From JBGSIC01 sp041751875 (lineage in GTDB: Bacteria > Bdellovibrionota > FAC87 > UBA2466 > JACKAF01): 64,000 bases of DNA. A model generated the notes under the pieces. It did no database searches. It saw nothing but the letters and a program-made list of their open reading frames with translations, and had not been told where the DNA came from. The stretch spans positions 62,001-126,000 of the forward strand of contig JBGSIC010000015.1 of the NCBI GenBank assembly GCA_041751875.1. The letters run 5' to 3'. The translations under genes and the position numbers were made by a program. Each line of letters begins with the position of its first letter. Position 1 is the stretch's first letter. Shown here piece after piece: positions 48,200 to 57,197 of this stretch.

Positions 48200-50227
48200 T
48201 CAGCTCAGTTTTTCCTTAAGCACATTTTTAGCTGCGGCAGCCTTTTCTAGGCGTTTAAGTTCCGCTTCACTAAGCCGAGCAACTCCGAGCTTCTCCGCCT
48301 TAGCGAGTTTGCTCCCGGCGTCTTCTCCCACCACCAAGTAAGACGTGTTTTTACTCACACTGCTGGCGACTTTTCCCCCACGTGTTTCAATAAACTCCTT
48401 GGCTTCATCGCGTGATAGTGAGGGCAGCGTGCCGGTGACGACAAAAGTCATGCCCTCGAAAGGGCCTGCTGCCACTCGCTTAGCCGCCTTGGGCTGCACG
48501 CCTTTTTTTAGTAGGCGTTCCACTTCTTTCACGTTCTCAGAGTTTGCAAAGTACTCTTGAATCTCGAGCGCGACCTTCTCGCCCACTTCTTCTACTTCCA
48601 GAAGTTCCTCTTTCGTGGCCTTGATAAGCGCGTGGATATCTCCGAAGTAACTCGCCAAGTACTTCGCCGTACTTTCACCCACAAAACGAATGCCAAGAGC
48701 GAAGATAAACCGCCCCAGGGTAGAGTCCTTGCTTTTTTCTATGGCTTGCACGAGCTTCTCTGCGCTTCGCTCGCCTTGTCTCTCAAGTTGTCGAAGGGCT
48801 TTCGGCGTCAGATCGTAGATATCGGAAAAATGGTGGATGAGTTTATGCTGCATAAGCTGCTCAATCCACTTTTCGCCGAGACCTTCGATATTCATCGCGC
48901 GTTTAGCAGCAAAGTGTTTAAGCCCTTCGGCGATCTGCGCAGGGCACTGGTGATTGGGACAGCGGTGCGCCGCCTCGCCTTCGGTACGGACAATGGGAGT
49001 CTTGCATTCGGGGCATTTTTTGGGAAAGACGATTTTCTTTTCTTTTCCGGTTCGTTTGGCAAGCACCACGCTTTGGACGTCGGGAATGACATCACCCGCG
49101 CGTCTGACCACAACGGTGTCACCGATTTTCAGTCCTATCGCTGCGATTTGGTCCGCATTGTGAAGGCCCGCACGCTTGACCGTGACGCCCCCGATTTCGA
49201 CAGGCGCAAGTTCTGCAACCGGTGTGATGGTGCCCGTTCGTCCTACTTGAAAAGTGACGTCGAGTAGGACCGTGTTAGCCTCTTGCGCTCGGTATTTGTA
49301 GGCGACCGCCCAACGAGGCGAGCGCGCCACAAAACCTAATTCCTGCTGCGCCGAAAGCGAATCAATCTTTATCACTATGCCGTCAATTTCGTAGGGGAGC
49401 TTCGGTCGCATCGCTTCAAGTTCGGCGTAGTAGCCCTGTATTTCCGCCGGGCTTTCTCCCGCCTTTAGGAGGGGATTCACTTTCAGGCCCCATTTCGAAA
49501 AGTGTGCCATGAGGTCTTGCTGAGATTTCGGCGTCCAACCTTCAATCGCTCCCGCGCTGTGTGAAAAAAGTGCCAACTTGCGTTGGGAAGCCACCCGGGA
49601 GTCGAGCTGGCGAATCGAGCCTGCGGCAGCATTACGGGGATTGGCAAATGGGGCCTCTCCGGCTCGCACCCGCTCTTCATTGAGCTTAAAGAAATCCTCT
49701 TTCATCAACAAAATTTCACCGCGGACTTCAAGAAGGGGAGGGTGTCCAGGGAGTAGAACAAGCGGAACGGAACGAATGGTGCGCACGTTAGCCGTCACAT
49801 CTTCACCCGTATCGCCATCACCGCGCGTGGCGGCTTTTTCGAGTTTGCCGTTCTCGTAAATGAGTTCCACGGCAAGCCCGTCAAACTTGGGTTCGAGCGT
49901 TACAACGGGAGCTTTGCCCAAGGCATCAGTCCAGCGATCAAACATTTCGCCCAGTTCTTCTGTGTTGTAGATATTTTGCAATCCCAACATGGGAATGCGG
50001 TGGCGGACTTTCGAAAATTTAGAAAGCACCACACTTCCCACCTGCTGCGTGGGCGAATGCGGATCCTGAAGCTCGGGATGGTTCTTTTCCAGGTCAAGCA
50101 GTTCGTTGAAGAGTTTGTCGTACTCTTTGTCGGAGACAGTGGGTTGATCGAGTACGTAATACTCGTAGCTGTAACGGCGCAGTTTACTGCGCAAAGATTC
50201 CACTTGAGCGACCAGCTTACTACTCAT
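48200..50227 (-). CDS. ligA: NAD-dependent DNA ligase
   Basis: LigA seals nicks in replication and repair. Visible are the Ia domain (about 1-70), the adenylation site LEPKFDGLAVELIYENG (the KxDG Lys; Phe here instead of the common Ile/Val), the zinc finger CPECKTPIVR...CPNHQCPAQ, helix-hairpin-helix repeats, and a C-terminal BRCT domain (GPFEGMTFVVTGTLPSLSRDEAKEFIE). The 675-residue length is normal. It is the last of the run ald-ligA on this strand, 25 bases after ald. Confidence 0.97.
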   Translation of the reverse strand: MSSKLVAQVESLRSKLRRYSYEYYVLDQPTVSDKEYDKLFNELLDLEKNHPELQDPHSPTQQVGSVVLSKFSKVRHRIPMLGLQNIYNTEELGEMFDRWTDALGKAPVVTLEPKFDGLAVELIYENGKLEKAATRGDGDTGEDVTANVRTIRSVPLVLLPGHPPLLEVRGEILLMKEDFFKLNEERVRAGEAPFANPRNAAAGSIRQLDSRVASQRKLALFSHSAGAIEGWTPKSQQDLMAHFSKWGLKVNPLLKAGESPAEIQGYYAELEAMRPKLPYEIDGIVIKIDSLSAQQELGFVARSPRWAVAYKYRAQEANTVLLDVTFQVGRTGTITPVAELAPVEIGGVTVKRAGLHNADQIAAIGLKIGDTVVVRRAGDVIPDVQSVVLAKRTGKEKKIVFPKKCPECKTPIVRTEGEAAHRCPNHQCPAQIAEGLKHFAAKRAMNIEGLGEKWIEQLMQHKLIHHFSDIYDLTPKALRQLERQGERSAEKLVQAIEKSKDSTLGRFIFALGIRFVGESTAKYLASYFGDIHALIKATKEELLEVEEVGEKVALEIQEYFANSENVKEVERLLKKGVQPKAAKRVAAGPFEGMTFVVTGTLPSLSRDEAKEFIETRGGKVASSVSKNTSYLVVGEDAGSKLAKAEKLGVARLSEAELKRLEKAAAAKNVLKEKLS

Positions 50228-50252
50228 ACTAAAACTACTTCAGACCCAGCTT

Positions 50253-51368
50253 TTAGAATTCCAACGGGCGACTTTGCAAACCATGCGCTTGCGCGACCGG
50301 TTCGCTGACAAGGTGGCCCTGATAAGTGTTAAAACCCAGGGCGATGGCCGGGAATTGTTGGGCGGCACGCTCCGGCCCCTTGGAAGCCAAAGCGAGGGTG
50401 TAGCGTAGAGTCGCGTTCGTCAAGGCGTGCGCCGATGTTCGTGCAACCGCGCCGGGCATATTCGTCACACAGTAGTGTATGACGCCGTCGACCAAAAAAG
50501 TCGGGGCCTCGTGCGAAGTAGGACGGCAAGTTTCGACACAACCGCCCTGGTCCACGCTGACGTCTACCACGACGCTACCGGGTTTCATCTGTGAAATCAT
50601 TTTGCGAGAAACCAATTTGGTAGCTTTGGCTCCGGCCCGCAAGACAGTCCCGATGACTAGGTCGGCGTTGGTAACGCTTTCTTCAATATTGTCGTAGTTG
50701 GACATTAAAGTGATGATGCGGTCACCTAAGACATGTTCAAGGTATTCCAGCCTACGTTCATCGATATCTAGAACCCGAACGATGGCTCCCATTCCGAGCG
50801 CGACTTTTGCGGCGTTCGAACCGGCGACACCCCCCCCGAGGACAACCACGCGACCCGGATGGACGCCCGGAACCCCACCGAGTAGAACGCCCTTGCCGGT
50901 CATCTCTTTGTCCCAGCTGCTCTGTAAATAGTAGGCACCCACTTGAACCGACATGCGACCCGCTACTTCGCTCATGGGTCGAAGCAGCGGAAGCGATCCG
51001 TCTAACTCCTGAATGGTTTCGTAAGCAATGCCTGTGGTTTTCGTTTCCAGTAGGGCGTCGGTCAGTCGTTTATCGGCTGCCAAATGCAAATAGGTAAAAA
51101 GAAGGAGGTTCGGGCGAAGGAAAGTAAATTCCTCGGGCAAAGGTTCTTTTACCTTTACAACCATTTCCGCGCTCCACGCGTCAGCTGCGTTTTGCACCAT
51201 TTTGGCGCCTGCTTCGCGGTAGGCCTCGTCGGCAAACCCGCTACCGGTTCCGGCACCGTTTTGGACCCACACTTCGTGACCGGCGGCGACCAGGGCGCGT
51301 ACCCCGGAAGGCAACATTCCCACACGTTGTTCGCGGTTCTTAATTTCCTTGGGCACTCCGATTTTCAC
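50253..51368 (-). CDS. ald: Alanine dehydrogenase
   Basis: Ald interconverts L-alanine and pyruvate plus ammonia with NAD. The N-terminus MKIGVPKEIKNREQRVGMLPSGV, the substrate region KVKEPLPEEF, FTYLHLA, the Rossmann motif VVVLGGGVAGSNAAKVALGMGA and the end AIALGFNTYQGHLVSEPVA are all typical; the 371-residue length is normal. It lies 25 bases upstream of ligA and 23 after the small gene at 51392-51613, so the three may share a transcript. Confidence 0.95.
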   Translation of the reverse strand: MKIGVPKEIKNREQRVGMLPSGVRALVAAGHEVWVQNGAGTGSGFADEAYREAGAKMVQNAADAWSAEMVVKVKEPLPEEFTFLRPNLLLFTYLHLAADKRLTDALLETKTTGIAYETIQELDGSLPLLRPMSEVAGRMSVQVGAYYLQSSWDKEMTGKGVLLGGVPGVHPGRVVVLGGGVAGSNAAKVALGMGAIVRVLDIDERRLEYLEHVLGDRIITLMSNYDNIEESVTNADLVIGTVLRAGAKATKLVSRKMISQMKPGSVVVDVSVDQGGCVETCRPTSHEAPTFLVDGVIHYCVTNMPGAVARTSAHALTNATLRYTLALASKGPERAAQQFPAIALGFNTYQGHLVSEPVAQAHGLQSRPLEF

Positions 51369-51391
51369 AGGCTCTCCTTTATGATCTGCGA

Positions 51392-51613
51392 TCAGGGGGT
51401 GGATTCTTCGATTTCCATGATGTCGTTGACATCAATTTGTAGATTCTTGCCGTCGTCCGTTTCAAACTCTACTTTGCCGCGCATCTTTCCGCTCGAGGCG
51501 CGGGCCCAGGAGTCTTTCACTTTTCCCCGGTAGTAGGTTCCCATTTTGGTAATCAACCGACAGGGAGATCCGGTCTCCAAGGCACGATCAATTTTTTCAA
51601 TAATCTCAAACAC
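51392..51613 (-). CDS. Small hypothetical protein, beta-rich
   Basis: The 73-residue product begins with a helix (FEIIEKIDRALETG) and continues as five likely strands (CRLITKMGTYYRGKVKDSWA, GKVEFETDDGKNLQIDVNDIMEIEE), a pattern seen in small Sm/SH3-like RNA- or protein-binding barrels. Assignment to Hfq or Rof is not supported by a signature. It precedes ald by 23 bases. About 60 bases separate it from the next gene upstream, in which TATAAA is seen as a possible -10. Confidence 0.55.
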   Translation of the reverse strand: MFEIIEKIDRALETGSPCRLITKMGTYYRGKVKDSWARASSGKMRGKVEFETDDGKNLQIDVNDIMEIEESTP

Positions 51614-51671
51614 CCCTGCAATTTATAGCAGTTTACAATGGGTAGGGCTACTGGAATGGAGGCCGTGTTTT

Positions 51672-53006
51672 TTACCAGTACTGAGCAAGGGGGACCGTTC
51701 CCGGAATGAAAACGGAGGGGGAAAGTGCGCTGGGGGCAGAAATTTCGATGGGCGGGACACCCCGTCCTTTGGCGCTTAGCGGCAGGCTTTGTGTTTCAGC
51801 TTTTTCTTCAAAGTCTTCGAGACCGGAGAGGAGATCCACTAGATTTGTTTCAATGACAAAATCTTCGGTGCGCTCGCCTTCCTTACCTTGATGAACAAGA
51901 TGGGCACCACGAACCTGAAGGGCAATCTGCCCGGAACGAGTGTCGTATTGCGCAACAGATAAATCACGGATGCTGAGCCCGTGCGAGAGATTGGCCAGAA
52001 GCCCCTTGCGGCTCTGAAGGGGGACAAGCGAGGGTTGCCAAAACCCGATGCGCGGTGACTCTCCAAAGGCTAGTCGGCGCGCGTGTCCAGTGGTGGGAAC
52101 GGAAAGAGCTTCCGCCTCCGCTCTCCGGCATGCGAGTGCTCGCGGCCGTCCTTCAGAAAAAATTCGTAGTGCCTTTCGCGGCGAGCCTTCTTGATCAAAA
52201 GCGCCCTCGGCGGGAGCGTTTTCTTGAATAGAGAAGCGTAGAGAAAGAGGGAGCTGACAGTGATTGAGAAAGGAATCGTCACCGAGCACTCTATCGGCTT
52301 CAAAAGCTTTTAAAAACTGTTGGCAGAGCACAGAAATTGCCTTGCTCGACCAGTAGACCGGCAACTCGCCTTTGGGCACGGGCCAGCGAGTGAGTGAAGT
52401 TACAGAAAGTGAAATTTCTTCTTCAAACGAGGTGCCTTGTTCCAGACTTTTCCATAGAGCCGCTTCGTTGGCGCGGGCGATCTCAAACTCGAAGGGAATA
52501 AGAGCACGACCGTGCTTGAGAAACCACCTGGCCGAAAAACTTGCCCAATTGTCGTCCCCCGACTGAGGGGACTCTTGCCCATCGTCAGAGAAGAAGCGGC
52601 GTTTAGTTTCTTCAAATCGTAAGACGGGTTGCTGAACACTCGGGTATTTCGCAAAGGCTTTGCGCGCAACTTCTTGCAAACGGCGTCGAGTATCACTAGT
52701 GGGCGAACTTGATTGCAAGGACGCATCTTGTGTTTGGCCTGTTAGCGGAGCGGGGTGGCTTCGGCCGCACTGGAGAATCGCCAGAAGGCTTTCGGTACTA
52801 GCCGAAGAAAGGGTGGCACGGATTTTTGTGATGGGAGAGGTCGCTTCAAGTTGAAACCCTCCACCGCGATTAATTTGGCTGCTAAACCGATTTTCAAAAA
52901 ACACAAGCGTACGACGAAAGAAATCCTCGCCGTACAAAGCGAGCGAAGTAAAACCTAGGCGCTCGGATTCGGCAAAAACGCGTTTGCGATCAAAATCAAA
53001 AGGCAT
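51672..53006 (-). CDS. TldE/PmbA-like protein of the TldD family, no partner nearby
   Basis: Length (444 residues) and the C-terminal plan follow TldD/PmbA: an AFDQEGSPRKALRIFSEGRP turn, STGxA-like TTGHARRLAFGE, LLANLSHGLSIRDLS, then strands ending PPIEISAPSALSPSVFIPG. TldD/TldE together form a protease used in peptide and microcin maturation. The zinc-binding HExxxH of TldD is absent, so this resembles the non-metal TldE half. No tldD is in the window, and conservation in the N-terminal half is poor, so the call is tentative. It is divergent from dprA with a 139-base gap. Confidence 0.5.
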   Translation of the reverse strand: MPFDFDRKRVFAESERLGFTSLALYGEDFFRRTLVFFENRFSSQINRGGGFQLEATSPITKIRATLSSASTESLLAILQCGRSHPAPLTGQTQDASLQSSSPTSDTRRRLQEVARKAFAKYPSVQQPVLRFEETKRRFFSDDGQESPQSGDDNWASFSARWFLKHGRALIPFEFEIARANEAALWKSLEQGTSFEEEISLSVTSLTRWPVPKGELPVYWSSKAISVLCQQFLKAFEADRVLGDDSFLNHCQLPLSLRFSIQENAPAEGAFDQEGSPRKALRIFSEGRPRALACRRAEAEALSVPTTGHARRLAFGESPRIGFWQPSLVPLQSRKGLLANLSHGLSIRDLSVAQYDTRSGQIALQVRGAHLVHQGKEGERTEDFVIETNLVDLLSGLEDFEEKAETQSLPLSAKGRGVPPIEISAPSALSPSVFIPGTVPLAQYW

Positions 53007-53145
53007 CGTAATTTGTGGTTTGAACCGTTAAATGAGACGGCCCCATATTACCATGCTCGCGAGCGCCTGGGGAGCAGGGAATAAGCGGTCGACGCTCCCC
53101 CCGAGCTGTTGACCGGCTGACGCAGAATGGCTTTTGGTTGAGCGC

Positions 53146-54108
53146 ATGGTATTTGCGATCGAAAGAAAAATTGAGGAATCACTGGAGCAGGGAATCGAAG
53201 GCCGTGTCTTAAGATCGGCAAGGGAAAGAAGTGAGCGACGCAAAGAAATTGTAGAGGTTTGTGCGCGCCAGGAAATCACGCTTTGGGAAGGAACGAAAAT
53301 TCCCTATTTAAGAGAAATTCCTGACCCCCCGCTTGTGCTTTACAGTCGCGGTCGTTTTGTCGTCGAAGAAAGTGCTCGGGTGGCAGTTGTGGGCGCCAGA
53401 CGTGCGACAGAATACGGACTAAGATGTGCTTTACATTTTTCTCATACGCTTGCGGAAAAGGGATGCACGGTGGTGAGTGGGCTTGCCCGTGGTGTGGACA
53501 CCGCCGCTCATAGAGGTGCGATAAAGAGCGGGGGAAAAACATGGGCGGTTCTGGGACATGGGCTGGATCGCATTTATCCGGCGGAGAACCGAGGGCTTGC
53601 GGTTCAGGTTCTAGAAACAGGAGGGGCGCTTTTCAGCGAGTATCCCCCTGGCGTTCCCCCTTTGCCTCAGCATTTTCCCCGGCGAAACAGAATCTTGTCT
53701 GGGCTTTCACAAGCTGTGGTGGTGGTACAGGCCGCGTTGGGGAGTGGTTCGCTTATCACAGCTCATCACGCGCTCGACCAAAATCGAGATGTGTATGTGG
53801 TACCCAGTCGGTTTGACGATGTTTCTTTTGCAGGCGGTCATTCGCTGGTGCAGCAGGGGGCCCAGCTTCTGTGTCATGAAGAGGATCTTTTCCGGGATAG
53901 CCCTTTGTTCTTTAACGCTCCCCGGGCAGAAGCAATTCCGCGCGAACTCCAACAACTTGTCGTCGACAACGCGGGGGCATTTTCATTGGAAGATCTCAAG
54001 GAAAGTGCTGGTGAAAAATGGCTGGAGTGGCTGGAAGTGCTCGAGTCAGCCGTGGCAACGGGACGTTGTTTGGAACTTTCCCCGCAGCGTTACGTTTGGG
54101 TGAAATAA
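53146..54108 (+). CDS. dprA: DNA processing protein DprA
   Basis: DprA protects incoming single-stranded DNA and loads RecA during natural transformation. The Rossmann-like core is clear: VAVVGARRATEYGLRCAL, VVSGLARGVDTAAHRGAIKSGG, VLGHGLDRIYPAENRGL, FPRRNRILSGLSQAVVVVQA, GSGSLITAHHALDQNRDVYVVP. A SAM-like N-terminal region (about 1-60) is short; the C-terminal winged helix (about 255-320) is present. ATG 53146 has weak upstream support; a TTG at 53134 is possible. No comEC or other competence gene is nearby, but a smg-like gene follows, the usual dprA neighbour. Confidence 0.9.
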   Translation: MVFAIERKIEESLEQGIEGRVLRSARERSERRKEIVEVCARQEITLWEGTKIPYLREIPDPPLVLYSRGRFVVEESARVAVVGARRATEYGLRCALHFSHTLAEKGCTVVSGLARGVDTAAHRGAIKSGGKTWAVLGHGLDRIYPAENRGLAVQVLETGGALFSEYPPGVPPLPQHFPRRNRILSGLSQAVVVVQAALGSGSLITAHHALDQNRDVYVVPSRFDDVSFAGGHSLVQQGAQLLCHEEDLFRDSPLFFNAPRAEAIPRELQQLVVDNAGAFSLEDLKESAGEKWLEWLEVLESAVATGRCLELSPQRYVWVK

Positions 54109-54230
54109 AATCCTTGGTTCGAATAAAGTGAACTCTGATGCGCTGGGCCTAGGATCCGTGCTTGCCAAATGCCTCCAAATTGGAAAAAATAATACCGTTA
54201 GCTCCCTAATCAATTTTTCATTCGGCGAAA

Positions 54231-54701
54231 TTGCGAGAAAAGATACTAAAGATTCTTAGTTTCTTGTCCCAATCTCTTTTGAAAGAGAAGGACCTCTTTT
54301 ATGATGCCCAAGAAATTTGGGAGGAACTCGGCACGCAAGGTTTCTCGGATGACGAGATCGAAGGCGCGTTGGATCACCTAGAGCGCGTTTTTCTTCAGAA
54401 TCCCGGTAGCTACTGGAGCAATATTATCCCGGTGCACCGTACTTACACTATCCAGGAAATGGCCAAAGTATCCGCAAGAGCGCGCGGGTATTTGTGGACG
54501 CTTAAATCCCGTGGCGTTATCGACCATGCCCTTGAAGACGAAATCGTTCACAAAGCGATGAATTTGGAAGAACTCGCGGGTGTCCGCGAAGTTAAAACAG
54601 TGGCCGCTCTTACCGTGTTTGGGTACGAGCAACGTGCCCAGCAATACCCTACCTATCCGAAGTCGCCCATCCACGGGCTTAGCGGCGTCGCCCTTAATTA
54701 A
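54231..54701 (+). CDS. smg: Smg family protein (DUF494)
   Basis: The 156-residue helical protein fits Smg: EKILKILSFLSQSLLKEKDLF, DEIEGALDHLERVF, RGYLWTLKSRGVIDHALEDEIVHKAMNLE. Smg genes often follow dprA (smf); here the gap is 122 bases. Function is unknown. The start TTG 54231 gives the family N-terminus (MREKI...); no ribosome site is seen. Confidence 0.75.
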   Translation: MREKILKILSFLSQSLLKEKDLFYDAQEIWEELGTQGFSDDEIEGALDHLERVFLQNPGSYWSNIIPVHRTYTIQEMAKVSARARGYLWTLKSRGVIDHALEDEIVHKAMNLEELAGVREVKTVAALTVFGYEQRAQQYPTYPKSPIHGLSGVALN

Positions 54702-54769
54702 TAAGGGGGCGTTACCTCACCCACTTCCATTCCTTGCCAATCGTTAACCAAGACGCTTAAATGTGGGCC

Positions 54770-55270
54770 ATGAAACTGGCCATCTTATTGATTTTTATAA
54801 GCTTCGCGCAAGTCGCCATGGCTAAGATGGATGGCCTCTATGCCGGAGTGCGTGGTGGGCACGTCGGGCTCATCGACACGGCCAAGACGGCGTATGGGGA
54901 TGCGATTGGGTACGGGATGGATTTTGGGATTCGTCCGCAACCTTTTCTCGATTTGCTTTGCCAGTTCACACAAAGCATTCATCCTTCCGGCTTAAGAATG
55001 ACGAGCGCGTTTGTTTCCGCCGATGTTCGGATGATTGAGACAGGCGATGTGGATTTCATTTTGAGTTTAGGACCGGGGTTCTACATGAGTAATCGAACCG
55101 GCAGCAGTAATACCAAGTTTGGGATTCATGGTGGCTTTGGCGGAGATATCTGGATAGAAAATGTCGTCAGATTAGGGATGGAAGTGCGATGGCATGGCGT
55201 CTTTAGTCGCGACATTGCCGACAACTATTGGACGGTAATGGTGAGATCCGGTTACTTGTTTAACTTGTGA
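54770..55270 (+). CDS. Small outer membrane beta-barrel-like protein
   Basis: Of two close ATGs (54761, 54770) the second directly begins the signal peptide MKLAILLIFISFAQVAMA. The remaining 148 residues have strands like porin-like OmpA/OmpW-type barrels (LYAGVRGGHVGLI, GYGMDFGIRP, FILSLGPGFYMSNR, VVRLGMEVRWHGVF, WTVMVRSGYLFNL). It resembles small barrels of about eight strands. It is followed by the acyl-CoA carboxylase operon by seven bases, perhaps in the same transcript. Confidence 0.6.
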   Translation: MKLAILLIFISFAQVAMAKMDGLYAGVRGGHVGLIDTAKTAYGDAIGYGMDFGIRPQPFLDLLCQFTQSIHPSGLRMTSAFVSADVRMIETGDVDFILSLGPGFYMSNRTGSSNTKFGIHGGFGGDIWIENVVRLGMEVRWHGVFSRDIADNYWTVMVRSGYLFNL

Positions 55271-55277
55271 GAGAAGT

Positions 55278-55487
55278 ATGCAGATAAAAAGTGAAATGGC
55301 AGGAACGCTAATTGAATATCGGGTAAAGGTGGGTGACGCGGTGACAGCAGGACAAGAGGTTGCCTTGCTTGAATCAATGAAAATGGAAGTGCCCGTCCTT
55401 AGCCCAATTTCAGGGAAAGTAACGAAACTGGCAAAACAGCCCCAAGACTTCGTGAATGAAGGCGAAACCTTGATTGAATTGGGTTAA
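55278..55487 (+). CDS. Biotin carboxyl carrier protein (free-standing, 69 residues)
   Basis: The whole protein is one biotinyl domain with the biotinylation site ESMKMEVPV and the hammerhead strands IKSEMAGTLIEYRVKVGDAV and SGKVTKLAKQPQDFVNEG. It carries CO2 between a biotin carboxylase and a carboxyltransferase. It starts a tight operon with HMG-CoA lyase, hydratase and carboxyltransferase; HMG-CoA lyase starts at the next base. No biotin carboxylase is in the window, so that subunit must be encoded elsewhere. Confidence 0.9.
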   Translation: MQIKSEMAGTLIEYRVKVGDAVTAGQEVALLESMKMEVPVLSPISGKVTKLAKQPQDFVNEGETLIELG

Positions 55488-56414
55488 ATGAAGCGAAAGT
55501 TAGAATTTACCGACGTCACTTTGCGCGATGGTCTACAAATGGAATCAAAGTCCATTCCGACTGACGACAAAGTGAAACTCTTTGAAAAACTTAAAGCGTG
55601 TGGTTACGCGCGATTGGAAGTCACAAGCTTTGTCCATCCTAAGTGGATTCCTCAGTTAGCTGATAGTGAGGCGTTCTGCGAGAAGATCTTTGCAAAAAAG
55701 GACGAGCAAGTAGGGCCTGCTTTGATGGCTTTTGTTCCCAATGAAAAAGGTTTGGAACGGCTGCTGGCGTTTCCCATAGAATGGGCGAGTGTTTTCATTG
55801 CCACTAGCGAAACGTTCAATAAAAAAAATGTAAATCAGTCGATCCAGGAGACCCTTGAGGCCTTGGAACCTGTAGTTGCCAAGGCGCGGGCGGCTCAGCG
55901 CAAAGTAAGAGTTTATGTATCGACTACTTTTGGTTGCCCTTTTGAAGGAAAGATATCACCCGAGAAAACGCGTGAAGTGTTGAAAAAGGTAGTGGCACTC
56001 GGGCCGGACGAGATTGCGCTGAGTGACACCATCGGAGTGGCGCGCCCAAACGATATTCAGTGGGTAACAACAGAGTTTCGCACTTGGTTTCCCCAAGATA
56101 AAACAGCTCTTCATCTCCACAATACTTACGGCCTTGCGTTAGCCTGCGCCCATACCGCTTACCAGGTAGGAATTCGCCAGTTCGACGGGACCACTGGCGG
56201 AATCGGGGGATGTCCCTATGCCAAAGGGGCGTCGGGAAACGTGGCTCTGGAAGAACTTGCGTATTTCTTTCGCGAGGACGCGGGGATTTCGATCGAAGGC
56301 TTTAACCAGATGCTTAGCGTGGGCGAGTTTCTCAAAAAAGATTTGGGTATCCAAACACACAGTCAGTTGATCGCCATTCGAGATCGAGGGGGAGAGTTAT
56401 ATGGCCTCAAGTAG
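55488..56414 (+). CDS. Hydroxymethylglutaryl-CoA lyase
   Basis: It splits HMG-CoA to acetoacetate and acetyl-CoA, the last step of leucine breakdown. Visible are VTLRDGLQMESKSIPT (the LRDG loop), ALSDTIGVA, LHLHNTYGLAL (metal-binding His pair) and the catalytic Cys in GGIGGCPYAKGASGNVA. The 308-residue length is normal. It directly abuts the biotinyl protein gene and overlaps the hydratase by 14 bases. Confidence 0.9.
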   Translation: MKRKLEFTDVTLRDGLQMESKSIPTDDKVKLFEKLKACGYARLEVTSFVHPKWIPQLADSEAFCEKIFAKKDEQVGPALMAFVPNEKGLERLLAFPIEWASVFIATSETFNKKNVNQSIQETLEALEPVVAKARAAQRKVRVYVSTTFGCPFEGKISPEKTREVLKKVVALGPDEIALSDTIGVARPNDIQWVTTEFRTWFPQDKTALHLHNTYGLALACAHTAYQVGIRQFDGTTGGIGGCPYAKGASGNVALEELAYFFREDAGISIEGFNQMLSVGEFLKKDLGIQTHSQLIAIRDRGGELYGLK

Positions 56415-57183
56415 CCTAGAAGTTCGCCGCGAAAATCAGATCGTTGTGGCGACGTTGAATCGTGCCGCCAGTCTCAATGCACTCAACAAAGAAATCTTTG
56501 ATGAGCTGGAACGTCTGATTGACGTTCTGGAGACCGACAAACTAGGTCGCGCCCTGATTTTAACGGGCGCGGGAGACAAAGCCTTTTGTGTGGGGGCGGA
56601 CCTCAAAGAGCGCAAGGGAATGAACGAGAAGGATATTCTCGTGCGTTTGAACTGGGTACACGCTCTGTACCTTCGGATAGAAAAGCTTCCCATGCCTGTG
56701 ATTGCAGCAGTAAACGGCATGGCTCTGGGAGGCGGAACGGAGCTAGCGCTTTGTTGTGATCTTCGCATTGCGAGTCAAAACGCTTCTTTTGCTCTCCCAG
56801 AAGTGGGCCTGGCCATTATTCCTGGCACGGGCGGGACGCAGCGTTTGCCACGGGTGGTGGGAGTCGGTCGAGCTACGGAGTGGATTTTTACGGGCCGAAA
56901 AATTGGAGTGGAAGAAGCCAAAGCCGCGGGACTGGTAAATGAAATTGTCGGCGAAGGAAAAGCGCTCAGTCGAGCGGTAGCCATCGCAGAAAGTCTCCTG
57001 AAGCAGGGGCCGCTAGCGTTGCGGCAAGCTAAGCTTGCCATCCAGCAGGGCATGGACCTTCCTCTCAAAGAAGGATTAGGCGCGGAGCTTCAAGCCTACA
57101 AGGCGTGTTTATATTCGAAAGATCGTGCTGAGGGCTTAAAAGCGTTCGCTGAAAAGAGAGAGCCCGCGTACCGAGGCGAGTAG
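56401..57183 (+). CDS. Enoyl-CoA hydratase/isomerase, probably methylglutaconyl-CoA hydratase
   Basis: The crotonase fold is clear: RAASLNALNKEIFDELERL, GAGDKAFCVGADLKER (oxyanion loop), GMALGGGTELALCCDLRIAS and ALPEVGLAIIPGTGGTQRLPR (catalytic Glu region). The 260-residue length is normal. Next to HMG-CoA lyase and a carboxylase, it most likely hydrates 3-methylglutaconyl-CoA to HMG-CoA in leucine degradation; that specificity is inferred. ATG 56401 lies inside the lyase gene (14-base overlap). Confidence 0.9.
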   Translation: MASSSLEVRRENQIVVATLNRAASLNALNKEIFDELERLIDVLETDKLGRALILTGAGDKAFCVGADLKERKGMNEKDILVRLNWVHALYLRIEKLPMPVIAAVNGMALGGGTELALCCDLRIASQNASFALPEVGLAIIPGTGGTQRLPRVVGVGRATEWIFTGRKIGVEEAKAAGLVNEIVGEGKALSRAVAIAESLLKQGPLALRQAKLAIQQGMDLPLKEGLGAELQAYKACLYSKDRAEGLKAFAEKREPAYRGE

Positions 57184-57197
57184 GGGAGTAAAGGAAT

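Noticed and set aside
48557..49267. 236-codon open frame antisense to ligA
   Set aside because: Fully within conserved ligase sequence; Phe/Arg-rich shadow without features.
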